From contig NZ_JQKP01000015.1 of assembly GCF_000746095.1 (NCBI RefSeq), positions 1 through 62,878 on the forward strand: DNA of 62,878 nt. Reading direction: 5' to 3'. Positions 1 to 9,900 of this stretch are shown here, piece after piece (the stretch's first letter is position 1; every line of letters begins with the position of its first letter). The notes below the pieces were generated by a model. It made no database searches, was not told the origin of the DNA, and saw only the letters and a program-made list of their open reading frames with translations. Made by a program: the position numbers and the translations under genes. The stretch is from Ferriphaselus sp. R-1 (GTDB taxonomy: Bacteria > Pseudomonadota > Gammaproteobacteria > Burkholderiales > Gallionellaceae).

Positions 1-334
1 CAAGCGGAAGCAAACGGGCAGCAGACAACAGAGTTTTAGCAGGAGACAACCGACAGCGATTGCATGGCAAACGAATTGATGGCAAACAGGTCAGACCGGC
101 GCAGGCAATTCAGTTAATTGCGATGGCTCCCTGCCGCAGCAACACACGGCAAAGCCGCTAGGGCGATTTGAAACTTGCGCGCGAATTCCATCATGGCTCG
201 GACGGCTCGCCGCCCAACAGGAAGCCGGATATACGGAAGCAGTTGCACCCAAAACCATCAACACGCGTTGCTTGCAAAACGGGAGGTGTCCATATAGGGG
301 AAATACGCGAAATCTGAACTGCAGAGAATTGGAG
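1..334. other. No supported gene
   Basis: I see no convincing gene here. The minus-strand open frame that spans it runs through the tRNA-Ser terminator and has a low-complexity Cys/Pro/Arg composition, so it is probably spurious. A short plus-strand frame open from base 1 stops at 37-39 and could be the tail of a gene outside the window, but nothing in it is recognisable. Confidence 0.4.
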
Positions 335-364
335 AAACAAAAAGGCCCGCACGTGGCGGGCTTT
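335..364 (-). terminator. Rho-independent terminator of tRNA-Ser
   Basis: Read on the minus strand, GCCCGC and GCGGGC (plus-strand 356-361 and 345-350) form a GC stem with a 5-base loop, followed by a T run. It lies about 45 bases beyond the 3' end of the tRNA-Ser gene. Confidence 0.8.
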
Positions 365-405
365 TGCGGTGGTTCCGGGTTGGGCTGACCCAACCCGGGA
401 CTGTC

Positions 406-499
406 TGGCGGAGAGAGAGGGATTCGAACCCTCGATCCAAGTTTTAGCTCGGATGCACCCTTAGCAGGGGTGTGCCTTCGACCTCTCGGCCATCTCTCC
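406..499 (-). tRNA. tRNA-Ser (anticodon GCU)
   Basis: The minus strand folds as a class II tRNA. The 7-bp acceptor stem is GGAGAGA/TCTCTCC, the anticodon loop reads CTGCTAA (anticodon GCT), the variable arm is long as in serine tRNAs, and the T loop is GTTCGAATC. The gene encodes the discriminator G and the CCA end (406-409). It is downstream of lysC on the same strand but has its own promoter. Confidence 0.95.
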
Positions 500-510
500 A
501 GCGGGCGCGC

Positions 511-539
511 AGGATACTCGAATCAGCGCGTCAGGTCAA
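511..539 (-). promoter_or_regulatory. Sigma70-type promoter of tRNA-Ser
   Basis: On the minus strand, TTGACC (539-534) and TATCCT (516-511) are 17 bases apart and end 11 bases before the tRNA 5' end at 499. This spacing is right for a stable-RNA promoter and lets the tRNA be transcribed separately from lysC. Confidence 0.7.
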
Positions 540-541
540 AC

Positions 542-1774
542 TTATGCGTCTTCTTGATCGAGGTCGAAGGCTTTGTGCAGTACGCGCACGGCCAGTTCCA
601 GATACTTCTCGTCGATGACGACGGAGATCTTGATCTCGGAGGTGGAGATCATCTGGATGTTGATGCCTTCCTCGGCCAGAGTGCGGAACATCTTGCTGGC
701 GATGCCGACGTGGGAGCGCATGCCGACACCGACTACGGAGACCTTGGCGGTCTTGTTGTCGCCGACCACGTCGCGTGCGCCGATGTGCGGTTGGACCTGG
801 TTCTTCAGGATGTCCATCGCCTTGGCGAACTCGCTGCGGTTGACGGTGAACGAGAAGTCAGTGGTGCCGTCGGTGCCGACGTTCTGGATGATCATGTCCA
901 CGTCGATGTTGGCATCCGACACCGGGCCGAGGATCTGGTAAGCGATGCCGGGCTTGTCGGGTACGCCGATGACGGTGATCTTGGCTTCGTCGCGGTTGAA
1001 GGCGATGCCGGAGATGATGGCCTGTTCCATTGTATTTTCCTCAAACGTGATCAGCGTGCCTTCGCCCGGTTCGTCCAGGAACGAAGAGAGTACGCGCAAC
1101 TTGACTTTGTATTTGCCGGCGAATTCCACCGAGCGGATCTGCAGCACCTTGGAGCCCAGGCTGGCCATCTCCAGCATCTCCTCGAAGGTGATGCTCTTCA
1201 GGCGGCGGGCTTCCGGCACCACGCGCGGGTCGGTAGTGTAGACACCGTCGACATCGGTGTAGATCTGGCATTCGTCGGCGCGCAGGGCGGCGGCCAGCGC
1301 CACACCGGTGGTGTCCGAGCCGCCGCGTCCTAGCGTGGTGATGTTGCCATGCTCGTCCACGCCCTGGAAACCGGCGACCACCACGACGTAGTCATTCGCC
1401 AAGTCGGCGCGGATGTTCTGCTCGTCTATGCTCAGGATGCGCGCCTTGGTGTGGGCGCTGTCGGTGAGGATCTTGACCTGGCTGCCGGTGTAGCTCCTGG
1501 CCTGCAAGCCTTCGGCCTGCAGCGCCATCGCCAGCAGGCCGATGGTGACTTGCTCGCCGGTGGAGACGATGACATCCAGCTCGCGCGGGTCGGGCGTGGT
1601 CTGGATCTCTTTGGCCAGTGCGATCAGGCGGTTGGTCTCGCCGCTCATGGCAGAGACGGCAACCACGACCTGATGACCTTGTGCCTTGAATTTTGCGACA
1701 CGGCGCGCGACGTTCTTGATGCGCTCCGGACTGCCGACGGAGGTGCCGCCGTATTTTTGAACTATCAGTGCCAC
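542..1774 (-). CDS. lysC: Aspartate kinase
   Basis: Phosphorylates L-aspartate with ATP, the first step toward lysine, methionine, threonine and diaminopimelate; cytoplasmic. The 410-residue length fits the monofunctional LysC family. It begins [14 protein letters not shown], whose KYGGTSVG is the conserved kinase signature. An amino-acid kinase domain fills roughly residues 1-250, and two ACT domains (about 265-340 and 345-405) would sense lysine/threonine. In many such genes an internal start yields a separate beta subunit made of the ACT part; I cannot tell whether that happens here. The gene stands alone on the minus strand, divergent from recJ, with tRNA-Ser behind it. Confidence 0.97.
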   Translation of the reverse strand: MALIVQKYGGTSVGSPERIKNVARRVAKFKAQGHQVVVAVSAMSGETNRLIALAKEIQTTPDPRELDVIVSTGEQVTIGLLAMALQAEGLQARSYTGSQVKILTDSAHTKARILSIDEQNIRADLANDYVVVVAGFQGVDEHGNITTLGRGGSDTTGVALAAALRADECQIYTDVDGVYTTDPRVVPEARRLKSITFEEMLEMASLGSKVLQIRSVEFAGKYKVKLRVLSSFLDEPGEGTLITFEENTMEQAIISGIAFNRDEAKITVIGVPDKPGIAYQILGPVSDANIDVDMIIQNVGTDGTTDFSFTVNRSEFAKAMDILKNQVQPHIGARDVVGDNKTAKVSVVGVGMRSHVGIASKMFRTLAEEGINIQMISTSEIKISVVIDEKYLELAVRVLHKAFDLDQEDA

Positions 1775-1900
1775 GATATTCCTAGCGATACGTTACAAAA
1801 CGGCGCGCATTTTACCTGAGTGCGGGATAAAGTGGACAGAAAACGCGTGCTGCCGAGTCTGTTAAACTCCGCCGGAATCGAAACGTCGCCCGCCTTGACC

Positions 1901-3592
1901 ATGCCCAGAATCGCCACCCGTAACTATTCCGCCGACACCGCCCGCAGCCTTGCCGGGAGCGGCATCCCGCCCTTGTTGGCGCGGGTCTACGCCGCACGCG
2001 GCATCGCGGTGGCGGATGAGCTGGCAGGCGGCTTGGCGCGCTTGTTGCCATTCGAGCGGATGAAGGGCGCGCGTGCGATGGCAGTGCGGCTGGCCGAGGC
2101 CATCGCAGCGGGGAAAAAGCTGCTGGTGGTGGCCGATTACGATGCCGACGGGGCGACCGCCTGCGCGGTGGCGGTACGCGGCTTGCGGATGTTCGGCGCG
2201 CGCGTCGAGTTCATCGTGCCCAACCGTTTCGAGTACGGCTACGGGCTGACCCCGGAGATCGTGCGGCTGGCAGCGGGAGCGGAGCCTGATCTCATCGTCA
2301 CCGTGGACAACGGCATCGCCAGCGTGGACGGCGTGGCCGAGGCCAACCGGCTGGGCATCGAGGTGCTGGTCACTGACCATCACCTGCCCGGCGACGCGCT
2401 GCCGCAGGCCGCCTGCATCGTCAACCCCAACCAACCCGGCTGCGATTTTCCCAGCAAGCATCTGGCGGGCGTGGGGGTGATGTTCTACGTGCTGCTGGCG
2501 CTGCGGGCGGAGTTGCGTGAGCGCGGGGCGTTCGCCGGGCGGGAGGCACCTAATCTGGCGGTGCTGCTCGATCTCGTTGCCCTCGGTACCGTGGCCGACG
2601 TGGTGCGGCTGGACCAGAACAACCGCATCCTCGTCCAGCAAGGTCTGGCGCGTATCCGCGCCGGGCGGGCGTGTGCGGGCGTCGCGGCCTTGTTGCAGAT
2701 CGCGCGCAAGCAGGCGGCGCAGGCTTCGACCTACGAGCTCGGCTTTGTGGTCGGCCCGCGCCTCAATGCCGCCGGGCGGCTGGAGGACATGAGCCTGGGC
2801 ATCCGTTGCCTGCTGAGCGACGACCCGGAGGAAGCCGCCACCCTGGCGCAGCAGCTCGACGAACTGAACCGCGCCCGGCGCGACATCGAGGCCGACATGC
2901 AGGAATCCGCGCTGGCGGCGCTGGAGCGGGTCGATCCCAGCGAGGGGAGTTCGCTGGTCATCTACAACGAAGACTGGCATCAGGGCGTGATCGGCATTCT
3001 CGCATCGCGCCTCAAGGACAGATTCCATCGCCCGGTGATCGCCTTCGCCCAGGCGAACGAGGCCGAACTGAAAGGCTCCGGGCGCAGCATCCCCGGCCTG
3101 CACTTGCGCGATGCACTCGATCTCGTTGCCAAGCGCCATCCGCACTTGATCCAGAAGTTCGGCGGCCACGCGATGGCAGCGGGGGTGAGCGTGCGCGCCG
3201 AGCATTTCGAGGCGTTCCGCGCCGCGTTCGAGGCAGTGGCGCAGGAGCTGCTCAGCCCAGCCGACCTGACCAAGGTCATAGAGACCGACGGCGAACTGGC
3301 TGCCGCAGAGTTTTCGTTGGACATGGTGCGGGCGCTGGAGCAGCAGGTGTGGGGGCAGGGTTTTCCGCAGCCCAGCTTCGAGGGCGAGTTCACCGTGCAG
3401 GCGCAGCGCGTGGTGGGCGAGAAGCACCTCAAACTGAAACTCGCCGCTCACCGCACCCAGTTCGAAGCCATCCGTTTCTTCAACGCCGACGAGCTGCCCG
3501 AGCGCATCCGCGCCGTGTTCAAACTGGCGATCAACGAATATCAGGGCAATACCAGCCTGCAACTCATCATCGAACACTGCGAGCCGGTTTGA
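1901..3592 (+). CDS. recJ: Single-stranded-DNA-specific exonuclease RecJ
   Basis: 5'-3' ssDNA exonuclease of recombination and mismatch repair, cytoplasmic. The DHH-family motifs are visible: DYDADG near residue 79, the DHH triad near 159 (VTDHHLPGD), and a C-terminal DHHA1 GGHAMAAG motif. An OB-fold-like C-terminal region follows, with QRVVGEKHLKLKL. The frame stays open upstream to a GTG at 1820, but the ATG at 1901 gives 563 residues, close to the family length, and the extra N-terminal part looks non-homologous. The C terminus reads FKLAINEYQGNTSLQLIIEHCEPV-like and is complete. Standard housekeeping gene with no sign of decay. Confidence 0.95.
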   Translation: MPRIATRNYSADTARSLAGSGIPPLLARVYAARGIAVADELAGGLARLLPFERMKGARAMAVRLAEAIAAGKKLLVVADYDADGATACAVAVRGLRMFGARVEFIVPNRFEYGYGLTPEIVRLAAGAEPDLIVTVDNGIASVDGVAEANRLGIEVLVTDHHLPGDALPQAACIVNPNQPGCDFPSKHLAGVGVMFYVLLALRAELRERGAFAGREAPNLAVLLDLVALGTVADVVRLDQNNRILVQQGLARIRAGRACAGVAALLQIARKQAAQASTYELGFVVGPRLNAAGRLEDMSLGIRCLLSDDPEEAATLAQQLDELNRARRDIEADMQESALAALERVDPSEGSSLVIYNEDWHQGVIGILASRLKDRFHRPVIAFAQANEAELKGSGRSIPGLHLRDALDLVAKRHPHLIQKFGGHAMAAGVSVRAEHFEAFRAAFEAVAQELLSPADLTKVIETDGELAAAEFSLDMVRALEQQVWGQGFPQPSFEGEFTVQAQRVVGEKHLKLKLAAHRTQFEAIRFFNADELPERIRAVFKLAINEYQGNTSLQLIIEHCEPV

Positions 3593-3683
3593 GCCACCCT
3601 CCGGTATGGCGTCCTTCAGCTTGCGATTGACGCTGCACTCGCTGGGTGATACTTTGGTGACACCCATTTACAAAGGAAACATC

Positions 3684-3971
3684 ATGGCCACCACCACGAC
3701 ACTCAAGCTGTCCGACGAGCTCAAGGCGCGCATTTCGGTCGCCGCCGAGGCGGCCAACCAGTCGCCGCACGCTTTCATGGTGGAAGCGCTGGCGGCGCAG
3801 ACGGCGCTGGCCGAGCGCCGTCAGGCTTTCGTCGCCGATGCCTTGCTGGCCGAGCAGGAGGTGGCCGAGTACGGCTTGGTGCATGATGCTGACGAAGTTT
3901 TCAGCTATCTCCAGAGCAAACTGTCCGGCGCTGACGCGACCCGCCCCGTACCGAAAAAACTGCTGCCATGA
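3684..3971 (+). CDS. ParD/CopG-like antitoxin
   Basis: A 95-residue protein beginning MATTTTLKLSDELKARI, the pattern of a ribbon-helix-helix DNA-binding N terminus (a beta strand followed by ELKARISVAAEAANQSPHAF). The C-terminal half is helical and acidic, suited to wrapping a toxin. The ATG at 3684 follows AAAGGAAAC, a usable ribosome site. Its stop overlaps the start of the next gene as ATGA, so both should be translated together. By family knowledge it should neutralise the ParE-like toxin and repress the operon. The pair sits between recJ and prfB and is probably an acquired module. Confidence 0.82.
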   Translation: MATTTTLKLSDELKARISVAAEAANQSPHAFMVEALAAQTALAERRQAFVADALLAEQEVAEYGLVHDADEVFSYLQSKLSGADATRPVPKKLLP

Positions 3972-4261
3972 CCCGTCTGGCGTTCGCACCCCGAGCGCTG
4001 GCCGATCTCGAACGCCTGAGCGAATTTCTGTTGGAGCACCATCCCGCTGCGGCGCAGGCGACCGGCGCATTGCTGATCGACGGGCTGCAAATCCTCCAGC
4101 GGCATCCACTGGTGGGGCGGGGGGCGGAGCAGGGGTTGCGCGAACTGATGATTTCGCGCGGGCGTAGCGGCTACCTTGCGCTGTACCGCTACGACGCGTT
4201 GCGCGATCAGGTACTGGTGCTGGCGGTGCGACACCAGCGCGAAGGCGGTTACATCGGCTGA
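3968..4261 (+). CDS. ParE/RelE-family toxin
   Basis: A 97-residue basic protein with the ParE layout: an N-terminal strand (RLAFAPRALADLERL), a two-helix hairpin, and the C-terminal strands YLALYRYD and VLVLAVRHQREGGY. The ending VRHQRE followed by Tyr resembles ParE toxins of the plasmid-stabilisation group. ParE members poison gyrase, while RelE relatives cleave mRNA; which applies here cannot be read from sequence. The ATG at 3968 overlaps the antitoxin stop (ATGA), the usual antitoxin-first order. The frame is intact, so the toxin may be functional. Confidence 0.85.
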   Translation: MTRLAFAPRALADLERLSEFLLEHHPAAAQATGALLIDGLQILQRHPLVGRGAEQGLRELMISRGRSGYLALYRYDALRDQVLVLAVRHQREGGYIG

Positions 4262-4333
4262 CCGGGGCGTTGCCCACCGCGCGAATCCTCATTCCAATCC
4301 GCACATCGTCCCGCCAAGCCCGGCGCAACTCGC

Positions 4334-4339
4334 TATAAT
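4334..4339 (+). promoter_or_regulatory. Candidate -10 box upstream of prfB
   Basis: A perfect TATAAT 32 bases before the prfB start codon. I see no good -35 hexamer at the expected distance, so the call rests on the -10 element and its position only. Confidence 0.45.
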
Positions 4340-4371
4340 CCGCGCCTTTCCAAAGTATCCCGGAGCCTGAC

Positions 4372-5476
4372 ATGGAAGCCGAACAACTCAACGCCCTCAC
4401 CAACTTGCTGGCCGACCTGCGTGTGCGCAGTGCCGAGCTGCGGAGGTATCTTTGACTTCGATGGCAAAGAAGAACGCCTGACCGAAGTCGAACAACTCTC
4501 CGAAGATCCCGACCTTTGGCAGGATGCCAAGCGCGCCCAGGAGCTGGGCAAAGAGCGCAAGGCGCTGGAAGCGGTGGTGGTGACGCTGCGCGAAGTGGCG
4601 CAAGCGCTGGATGACAATGCCGAACTGCTGGAGATGGCGCTGGAAGAGGGCGACGAAGCCAGCGTGCTGGGCGTGGCCGACGACGTGCAGGCGGTTGCCC
4701 GCCGCGTCGAAGAGCTGGAGTTCCGCCGCATGTTCTCGGGCGAGCTGGATGCTGCTAACTGCTTCATCGACATCCAGTCCGGCTCGGGCGGCACCGAGGC
4801 GCAGGATTGGGCCTCCATGCTGTTGCGTATGTACATCCGCTACAGCGAGCGCAAGGGCTACACGGTCGAAGTGCTGGAAGAGTCCGACGGCGACGTGGCC
4901 GGCATCAAGGGCGCGACCATCAAGGTCTCCGGCGAATATGCCTACGGCCACCTGCGCACCGAATCCGGCGTGCACCGTCTGGTGCGCAAATCGCCATTCG
5001 ACTCCAATGCCCGCCGCCACACTTCGTTCGTCAGCGTGTTCATCTACCCCGAGGTGGACGACTCCATCGAGATCGAGATTAATCCCGCCGACCTGCGCGT
5101 GGACACCTACCGTGCCTCCGGCGCGGGCGGTCAGCACATCAACAAGACCGACTCGGCGGTGCGTATCACCCACATCCCCACCGGCATCGTGGTGCAGTGC
5201 CAGAACGACCGCTCGCAGCACAAGAACCGCGCCGAAGCCATGTCCATGCTGAAATCGCGCATGTACGAGGAAGAACTGCGCAAGCGCAATGCCGAGAAAC
5301 AGGCGCTGGAAGACACCAAGTCCGACATCGGCTGGGGCCACCAGATCCGTTCCTACGTGCTCGACCAGTCCCGCATCAAAGACCTGCGCACCAACTACGA
5401 AGTCGGCAACACTCAAGCCGTGCTGGATGGCGACCTCGACGACTTCATCGCCGCGAGTTTGAAGCAGGGCGTGTAG
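4372..5476 (+). CDS. prfB: Peptide chain release factor 2 (programmed +1 frameshift)
   Basis: Recognises UGA and UAA stop codons and triggers peptide release. The reading starts at ATG 4372 ([16 protein letters not shown]) and meets an in-frame TGA at 4453-4455. It continues in the +1 frame from GAC at 4454 to TAG 5474-5476, giving about 367 residues, the normal RF2 length. The stop-recognition tripeptide SPF (in VRKSPFDSN) and the catalytic GGQ (in [10 protein letters not shown]) are both present. The UGA in frame 0 is read only when RF2 is scarce, which makes synthesis self-limiting. This is a conserved regulatory arrangement rather than a broken gene. Confidence 0.97.
4442..4456 (+). promoter_or_regulatory. 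RF2 programmed frameshift site
   Basis: The site reads GGAGG TAT CTT TGA C. A Shine-Dalgarno-like GGAGG sits just before the slippery CTT, and the UGA (4453-4455) is followed by C, the weak-termination context. This matches the known prfB site (typically AGGGGGTATCTTTGAC) with a small change in the SD part. Confidence 0.95.
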
Positions 5477-5488
5477 CGGGGGGAGACT

Positions 5489-5860
5489 TCAGGTTCTGGT
5501 GGTGGCGGCTTGCAAGCACTCTTCCAGGTTGGCCTCAACGCAATTGACTACCGCATGGTCGAGCTTTCCGTCGTCAGCTTGCTGCTTGAGGATGGCCATT
5601 ATCTGATCCGGCGGTAGCGAATTTCGGTAGGGGCGGTTCTGCACCAGCGCCTGGAATACGTCGGCAACGGCGACGATGCGCGCTTCGAGTGAGATGCCGC
5701 CTTCGGCCAGCTTCCCCGGCTTTTCCAGCAACTCGTCGGGCACACGCAGCTTGCCGATGTCGTGCAGCAAACCAGTCACTTCCAGCATTTCACATCTTTC
5801 TTCCGATAGCGCGAACTTAACGCCCAGATAGCGGGTATAGGGAGAGTTCCAGGCTGTCAA
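5489..5860 (-). pseudogene. HD-GYP phosphodiesterase relic, internally deleted
   Basis: Two pieces of an HD-GYP c-di-GMP phosphodiesterase are joined directly. Residues 8-51 carry the HD part with LLHDIGKLRVPDELLEKPGKL-like sequence (H33, D34). Residues 56-75 carry ISLEARIVAVADVFQAL and the RPYR that close the domain. The segment normally between them, with the HHE and GYP motifs, is missing, so the metal site and GYP specificity loop cannot form. The only start is a TTG (5860) preceding a remnant N terminus. I read this as an internal deletion that left the frame open; catalytic function is unlikely. It converges on prfB. Confidence 0.72.
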
Positions 5861-5960
5861 TTAGAAGAATGGCTACATTGTCCCAAGATAACACTCCATG
5901 GCAATTCACCTTGGGCTATGCCAGAATTGACGCAGTAGGGAGAATGAGCGGGCAGGTGTC

Positions 5961-6932
5961 ATGATTTATACACGCCGAGAATTTCTGGCCATGTCGGGGA
6001 TGCTGGCGCTTTCCGGGTTGACTGGATGTGCTTTGAAGCAGCCCCCGCTGCGTATCGCTAGCCACGTCTGGCCGGGCTACGAGTTCATGTTTCTGGCACG
6101 CGAGCAGCACTGGCTCGACACCAATAGTGTTCAGCTGGTGGAACTACCTGCCGCGACCGATTCCATGCACGCGCTGGCAGCGGGCGATGTGGATGGGGCG
6201 GCCCTGACCCTGGATGAAACCTTGCGCATGTGCAGCAACGGTGTACCACTGACCGTGGTGCTGGTTTTTGATGTTTCTGTAGGCGCAGATGTCTTGCTGG
6301 CCAAGCCCCAAATCACCCAATTGAGCGATCTGGCGGGGAAGTGTATCGGGGTCGAACACACCGCGCTGGGCGCGCTGATGCTGGGGAAGGTGCTCGAAGC
6401 TGCCAAGTTGCGCCCGGAAGACATTCACCCCTGTGCGTTTCTCATCAATCAACAAGAGGCGGCCTGGCGTTCAGGAACGCTGGATGCGGTCATCACTTAC
6501 GAGCCGACGGCAACCCGGCTGGAGCAATTGGGAGCGCGGCGCCTGTTCGACAGCCGGCAGATTCCCAACACCATCGTGGATGTGCTGGCCGTCAAACCTT
6601 CGGCGTTGCAGCGTGACCCGCAGGCGGTAAAGCATCTGGTGGCATCCCATTTTCGTGGCGTGGCCCACTATCAGCGCAACACGCCTGATGCCGTTTATCG
6701 CATGACATCCCGCCTGAGATTGCCGGTCGAGCAAGTATCCAGCGTATTCAAGGGGATTCAATTGCCTTGGCTGGATCATAACTACCGCTTGCTGTCGGGC
6801 AATCCCCCGTCCTTGCTTGAGCCGGCGCGCGCATTGGTGACTACCATGCTGAATGCGGGCCTGCTGTCCAAGCCCGTTACACTCGACAGCTTGTTCACGG
6901 CTGACTTTTTGCCCCTGCCGGAGGCTACATGA
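5961..6932 (+). CDS. NMT1/THI5-like substrate-binding lipoprotein
   Basis: A 323-residue periplasmic binding protein. The N terminus has a twin-arginine-like TRREFLAMSG followed by a lipobox ending at Cys23 (GLTGC), so a lipid anchor is expected. The body (PPLRIASHVWPGYEFMFLAREQHWLD, then QQEAAWRSGTLDAVITYEPTA) resembles NMT1/THI5/SsuA-type binding proteins for small organic or sulfonate-like ligands. The ligand is unknown. No ABC permease or ATPase is beside it. Instead its stop overlaps the start of a membrane GGDEF/EAL protein (ATGA at 6929), so it probably serves as a ligand sensor for c-di-GMP signalling rather than for uptake; that role is inference. Confidence 0.8.
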   Translation: MIYTRREFLAMSGMLALSGLTGCALKQPPLRIASHVWPGYEFMFLAREQHWLDTNSVQLVELPAATDSMHALAAGDVDGAALTLDETLRMCSNGVPLTVVLVFDVSVGADVLLAKPQITQLSDLAGKCIGVEHTALGALMLGKVLEAAKLRPEDIHPCAFLINQQEAAWRSGTLDAVITYEPTATRLEQLGARRLFDSRQIPNTIVDVLAVKPSALQRDPQAVKHLVASHFRGVAHYQRNTPDAVYRMTSRLRLPVEQVSSVFKGIQLPWLDHNYRLLSGNPPSLLEPARALVTTMLNAGLLSKPVTLDSLFTADFLPLPEAT

Positions 6933-9900
6933 GCCCGTTTCGATCCCTGCGTTATACCGTGCCTGCCATGGTGTTACTGGCCTTCATGGGCATGACTCTG
7001 TTGTCCGCCTGGTTTGACTATCACAATCTCGAACAACACGTTGAACAAGACGTGGCGATCCGAACTGTCGATGCCGCCGCGCGTCTCGGACAACTCGCCG
7101 AACGCGATCTTGCTGAGTTTCCTGCCCATATCGAGCAAGAGGTGATGTCTCTGGCGGCGCACGTGAACGATCAGTTGCATATCGTGGCCGTACTCGACCC
7201 AGAGGGGCGGGTCGTCTTTGCGCAGCAGGCTGACTGGTCTGACCGTCCTGCTCAGGATGTGATCAAGGCCTGGTCCGCCAACCGCTGGATTCAAGCCATG
7301 CATCAGGCCTTACCCTTGGCGGAGTGGGACGACAGGCAGCGTCGTTTTTCGGTGCTGATGTCATTCCAGTACCCGCGTGCGCCCAACGAGTTGGTCAGCA
7401 GCAAGCGGGGTGCGATCTATCTCGACTACGACATTAGCGATGAACTGGTTCGCTATCGAGCCCAGCTGTTTGACACTGTGCTGCGGGATCTGGCGATTGC
7501 CGCGCTGCTCACCGCGCTGCTGTCCTATGTGTTGCACCGAGCAATTACCCAGCCGTTGCGCCGGTTGCAGCAGGCGACCCGTCGGGTGGCTACGGGCGAT
7601 GCCAGCGTAGCCCTGACCGGGTTCGATAGTGGCGAACTTGCGGAATTGGCCGCTGACATGCGCACCATGGCGCAAAACGTGCAACTTGCTCAAAAGGGGC
7701 TGGATCAGCAACGCCTGTTCCTCAAGCGTTTGCTGGCTACCTTGCCCGACCTGGTCTGGCTGAAAGACCCGGAGGGGCGGTATCTGTTTTGCAACCCGCG
7801 TTTCCAAGCGTTTTTTGGGCACAGTGAAGCCGAGATCATCGGCAGGACCGACGATTACTTCGTGTCCCGCGAGCTGGCCGATTTTTTCCGCCGGAATGAC
7901 CTCCTGGCGATCGAGGTGGGCAAACCCAGGGTCAATGAGGAGGAGCTGGTGTTTGCCAGCGATGGTCACGTCGAGAATGTGGAAACCATCAAGACCCCGC
8001 TCTATGGCGACGATGGCGCATTGATCGGCGTGCTGGGTATCGCGCGGGACATGAGTGAACGGTTGCGTGACGGTCAAGCGCTGCGTAGTAGCGAAGCGAC
8101 CCTGCAAGCCATACTGTCGGCTACCGAGGATGGACTGCTGGCTATCAGCAGTGCGGGGCGGGTACTGCTGGCGAATGCACGGTTCACCGAGCTGTGGCGT
8201 ATTCCACAGACCGTGCTGGAGAGCAGCGATGACCGGATGCTACTGGAGCATGTGCTGGACCAGCTGGTCGATGCGCCCGGCTTTCTGGCCGAGGTCGAGC
8301 GCTTGTATGGCTCTGCCGAGTCCAGTTTCGATACCTTGCAATTCAAGGATGGGCGCGTGTTCGAGCGCTATTCCTGCCCGCTGCTGCAGGACGGCGTGCA
8401 GACAGGGCGAGTCTGGTCGTTCCGCGATGTGACGACTCGCAAGCAGGCTGAGCGCCTGTTGTTGCAGGAGCGCAATCTGTTCATCGGTGGCCCGGCAGTC
8501 GCCTATGCCGTATTGCTGCAGGATGGGTTTCCGCTCAGCTATATCTCGCCCAATGTTCTCGATGTGTTCGGTTATGCCCGTGAAGAAGTGATGCAACCCG
8601 ACTTCCGTCTGATGGATCATGTTCATCCTGAAGACAGCGCGCGCATGACTGCAGAGCTGGAGGCAGCGTTGGTGGCGGGTGTGCGCCAGTTTGAGCAACA
8701 TTACCGAATGCGCCACAAGGATGGTGGCTGGCGCTGGATCACCGATTACACGGTTCCGGTCTATGCTGGGGATGGCTCGGTAGGCGAGGTGCGCGGATAT
8801 TTGCTGGATAGAACCGAGCAGCATCAGTTGATGGAGTCGATGCGCATCGAATCGGCGTATCGTCAGGCGCTGCTGGATAACTTCCCCTTCCTGGTCTGGA
8901 TGAAGGATACGGCTAGTCATTTCCTGGCCGCGAACCGCGTGTTTGCTGAGGCGGCAGGTGTGGCATCGGTCAGCGCGCTATTGGGCAAGACCGATCTGGA
9001 TGTCTTTAAGCCTGAACTGGCCCGGGCTTATATGGCCGATGATCGTGAAGTGGTGGACACTGGCCAGCCGAAGAATGTGGAGGAACCGATCGAGATCGCT
9101 GGACAGCCAGCTCGCTGGTTCGAGACTTACAAATCTCCGGTGCGGGACGGCGAGGTGATTGTGGGTACGGTGGGTTTTGCCCGCGATATCACGGAGCGCA
9201 AGCAGGCAGAGGAGGCGCTGCGCAACAGCGAATTGCGCTTCCACGCGCTGTTTGATGGGGCGCTTGAGGGCATTGTGGTGGCGGATGCCGAGACGCAGCA
9301 GATCAGGATGACCAACCGCACTGCGCAAACCATGCTGGGGTATAGCGCAGCAGAATTGCTGTCGATGACGGTCAGCGATTTGCATCCGGCGGCAGATCTG
9401 CCCCAGGTGCTCGAAGTGTTCGGGCGCAGGGCGCGCGGGGAGTCGATTCCCGACGCGGAATTTCCTGTAAAGCGCAAGGATGGCAGTGTGTTTTTTTCAC
9501 GCATCGAAGCCGCGCAAATGGAGCTGGATGGTCGCCACTGCGCGGTCGGGTTTTTCCGTGACACGACCGAACGCAGGCAGGCTGAGGAGGTGATGCATCG
9601 CCTTACCTACACAGACCCGCTGACCGGTCTGCCCAATCGGGATCGTTTGATCGAGGTGCTAGACCAGGCATTGTCGCAGGCGCATCAGTCCGGCAAGTTG
9701 GGCGCGCTGATCAAGATCAACGTGGATCGGTTCAAGACGATCAATGATGCCGCAGGCCACGCGCTAGGCGACAAATTGCTGGTGGAGTTGGCCGAGCGCA
9801 TCGGTGATCTGCTGCAGCCCGGCGATGTACTGGTCCGATTGACCGGCGATGCTTTCGGCGTGTTGCTTTCCTCCCTGGGGCACAGTCGAACTGAGGCGCT

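Noticed and set aside
91..393. Minus-strand frame of 100 residues at the left edge
   Set aside because: It reads through the tRNA-Ser terminator and has biased composition with no domain.
470..1333. Long plus-strand frame antisense to lysC
   Set aside because: It is a codon-bias shadow of the strongly supported lysC gene, rich in His/Asp/Leu/Val without motifs.
1862..3667. Long minus-strand frame opposite recJ
   Set aside because: recJ carries all catalytic motifs; the opposite frame has no recognisable domain.
4453..4455. TGA in prfB as a nonsense mutation
   Set aside because: It is the conserved programmed frameshift stop with a Shine-Dalgarno-like GGAGG and CTT before it.
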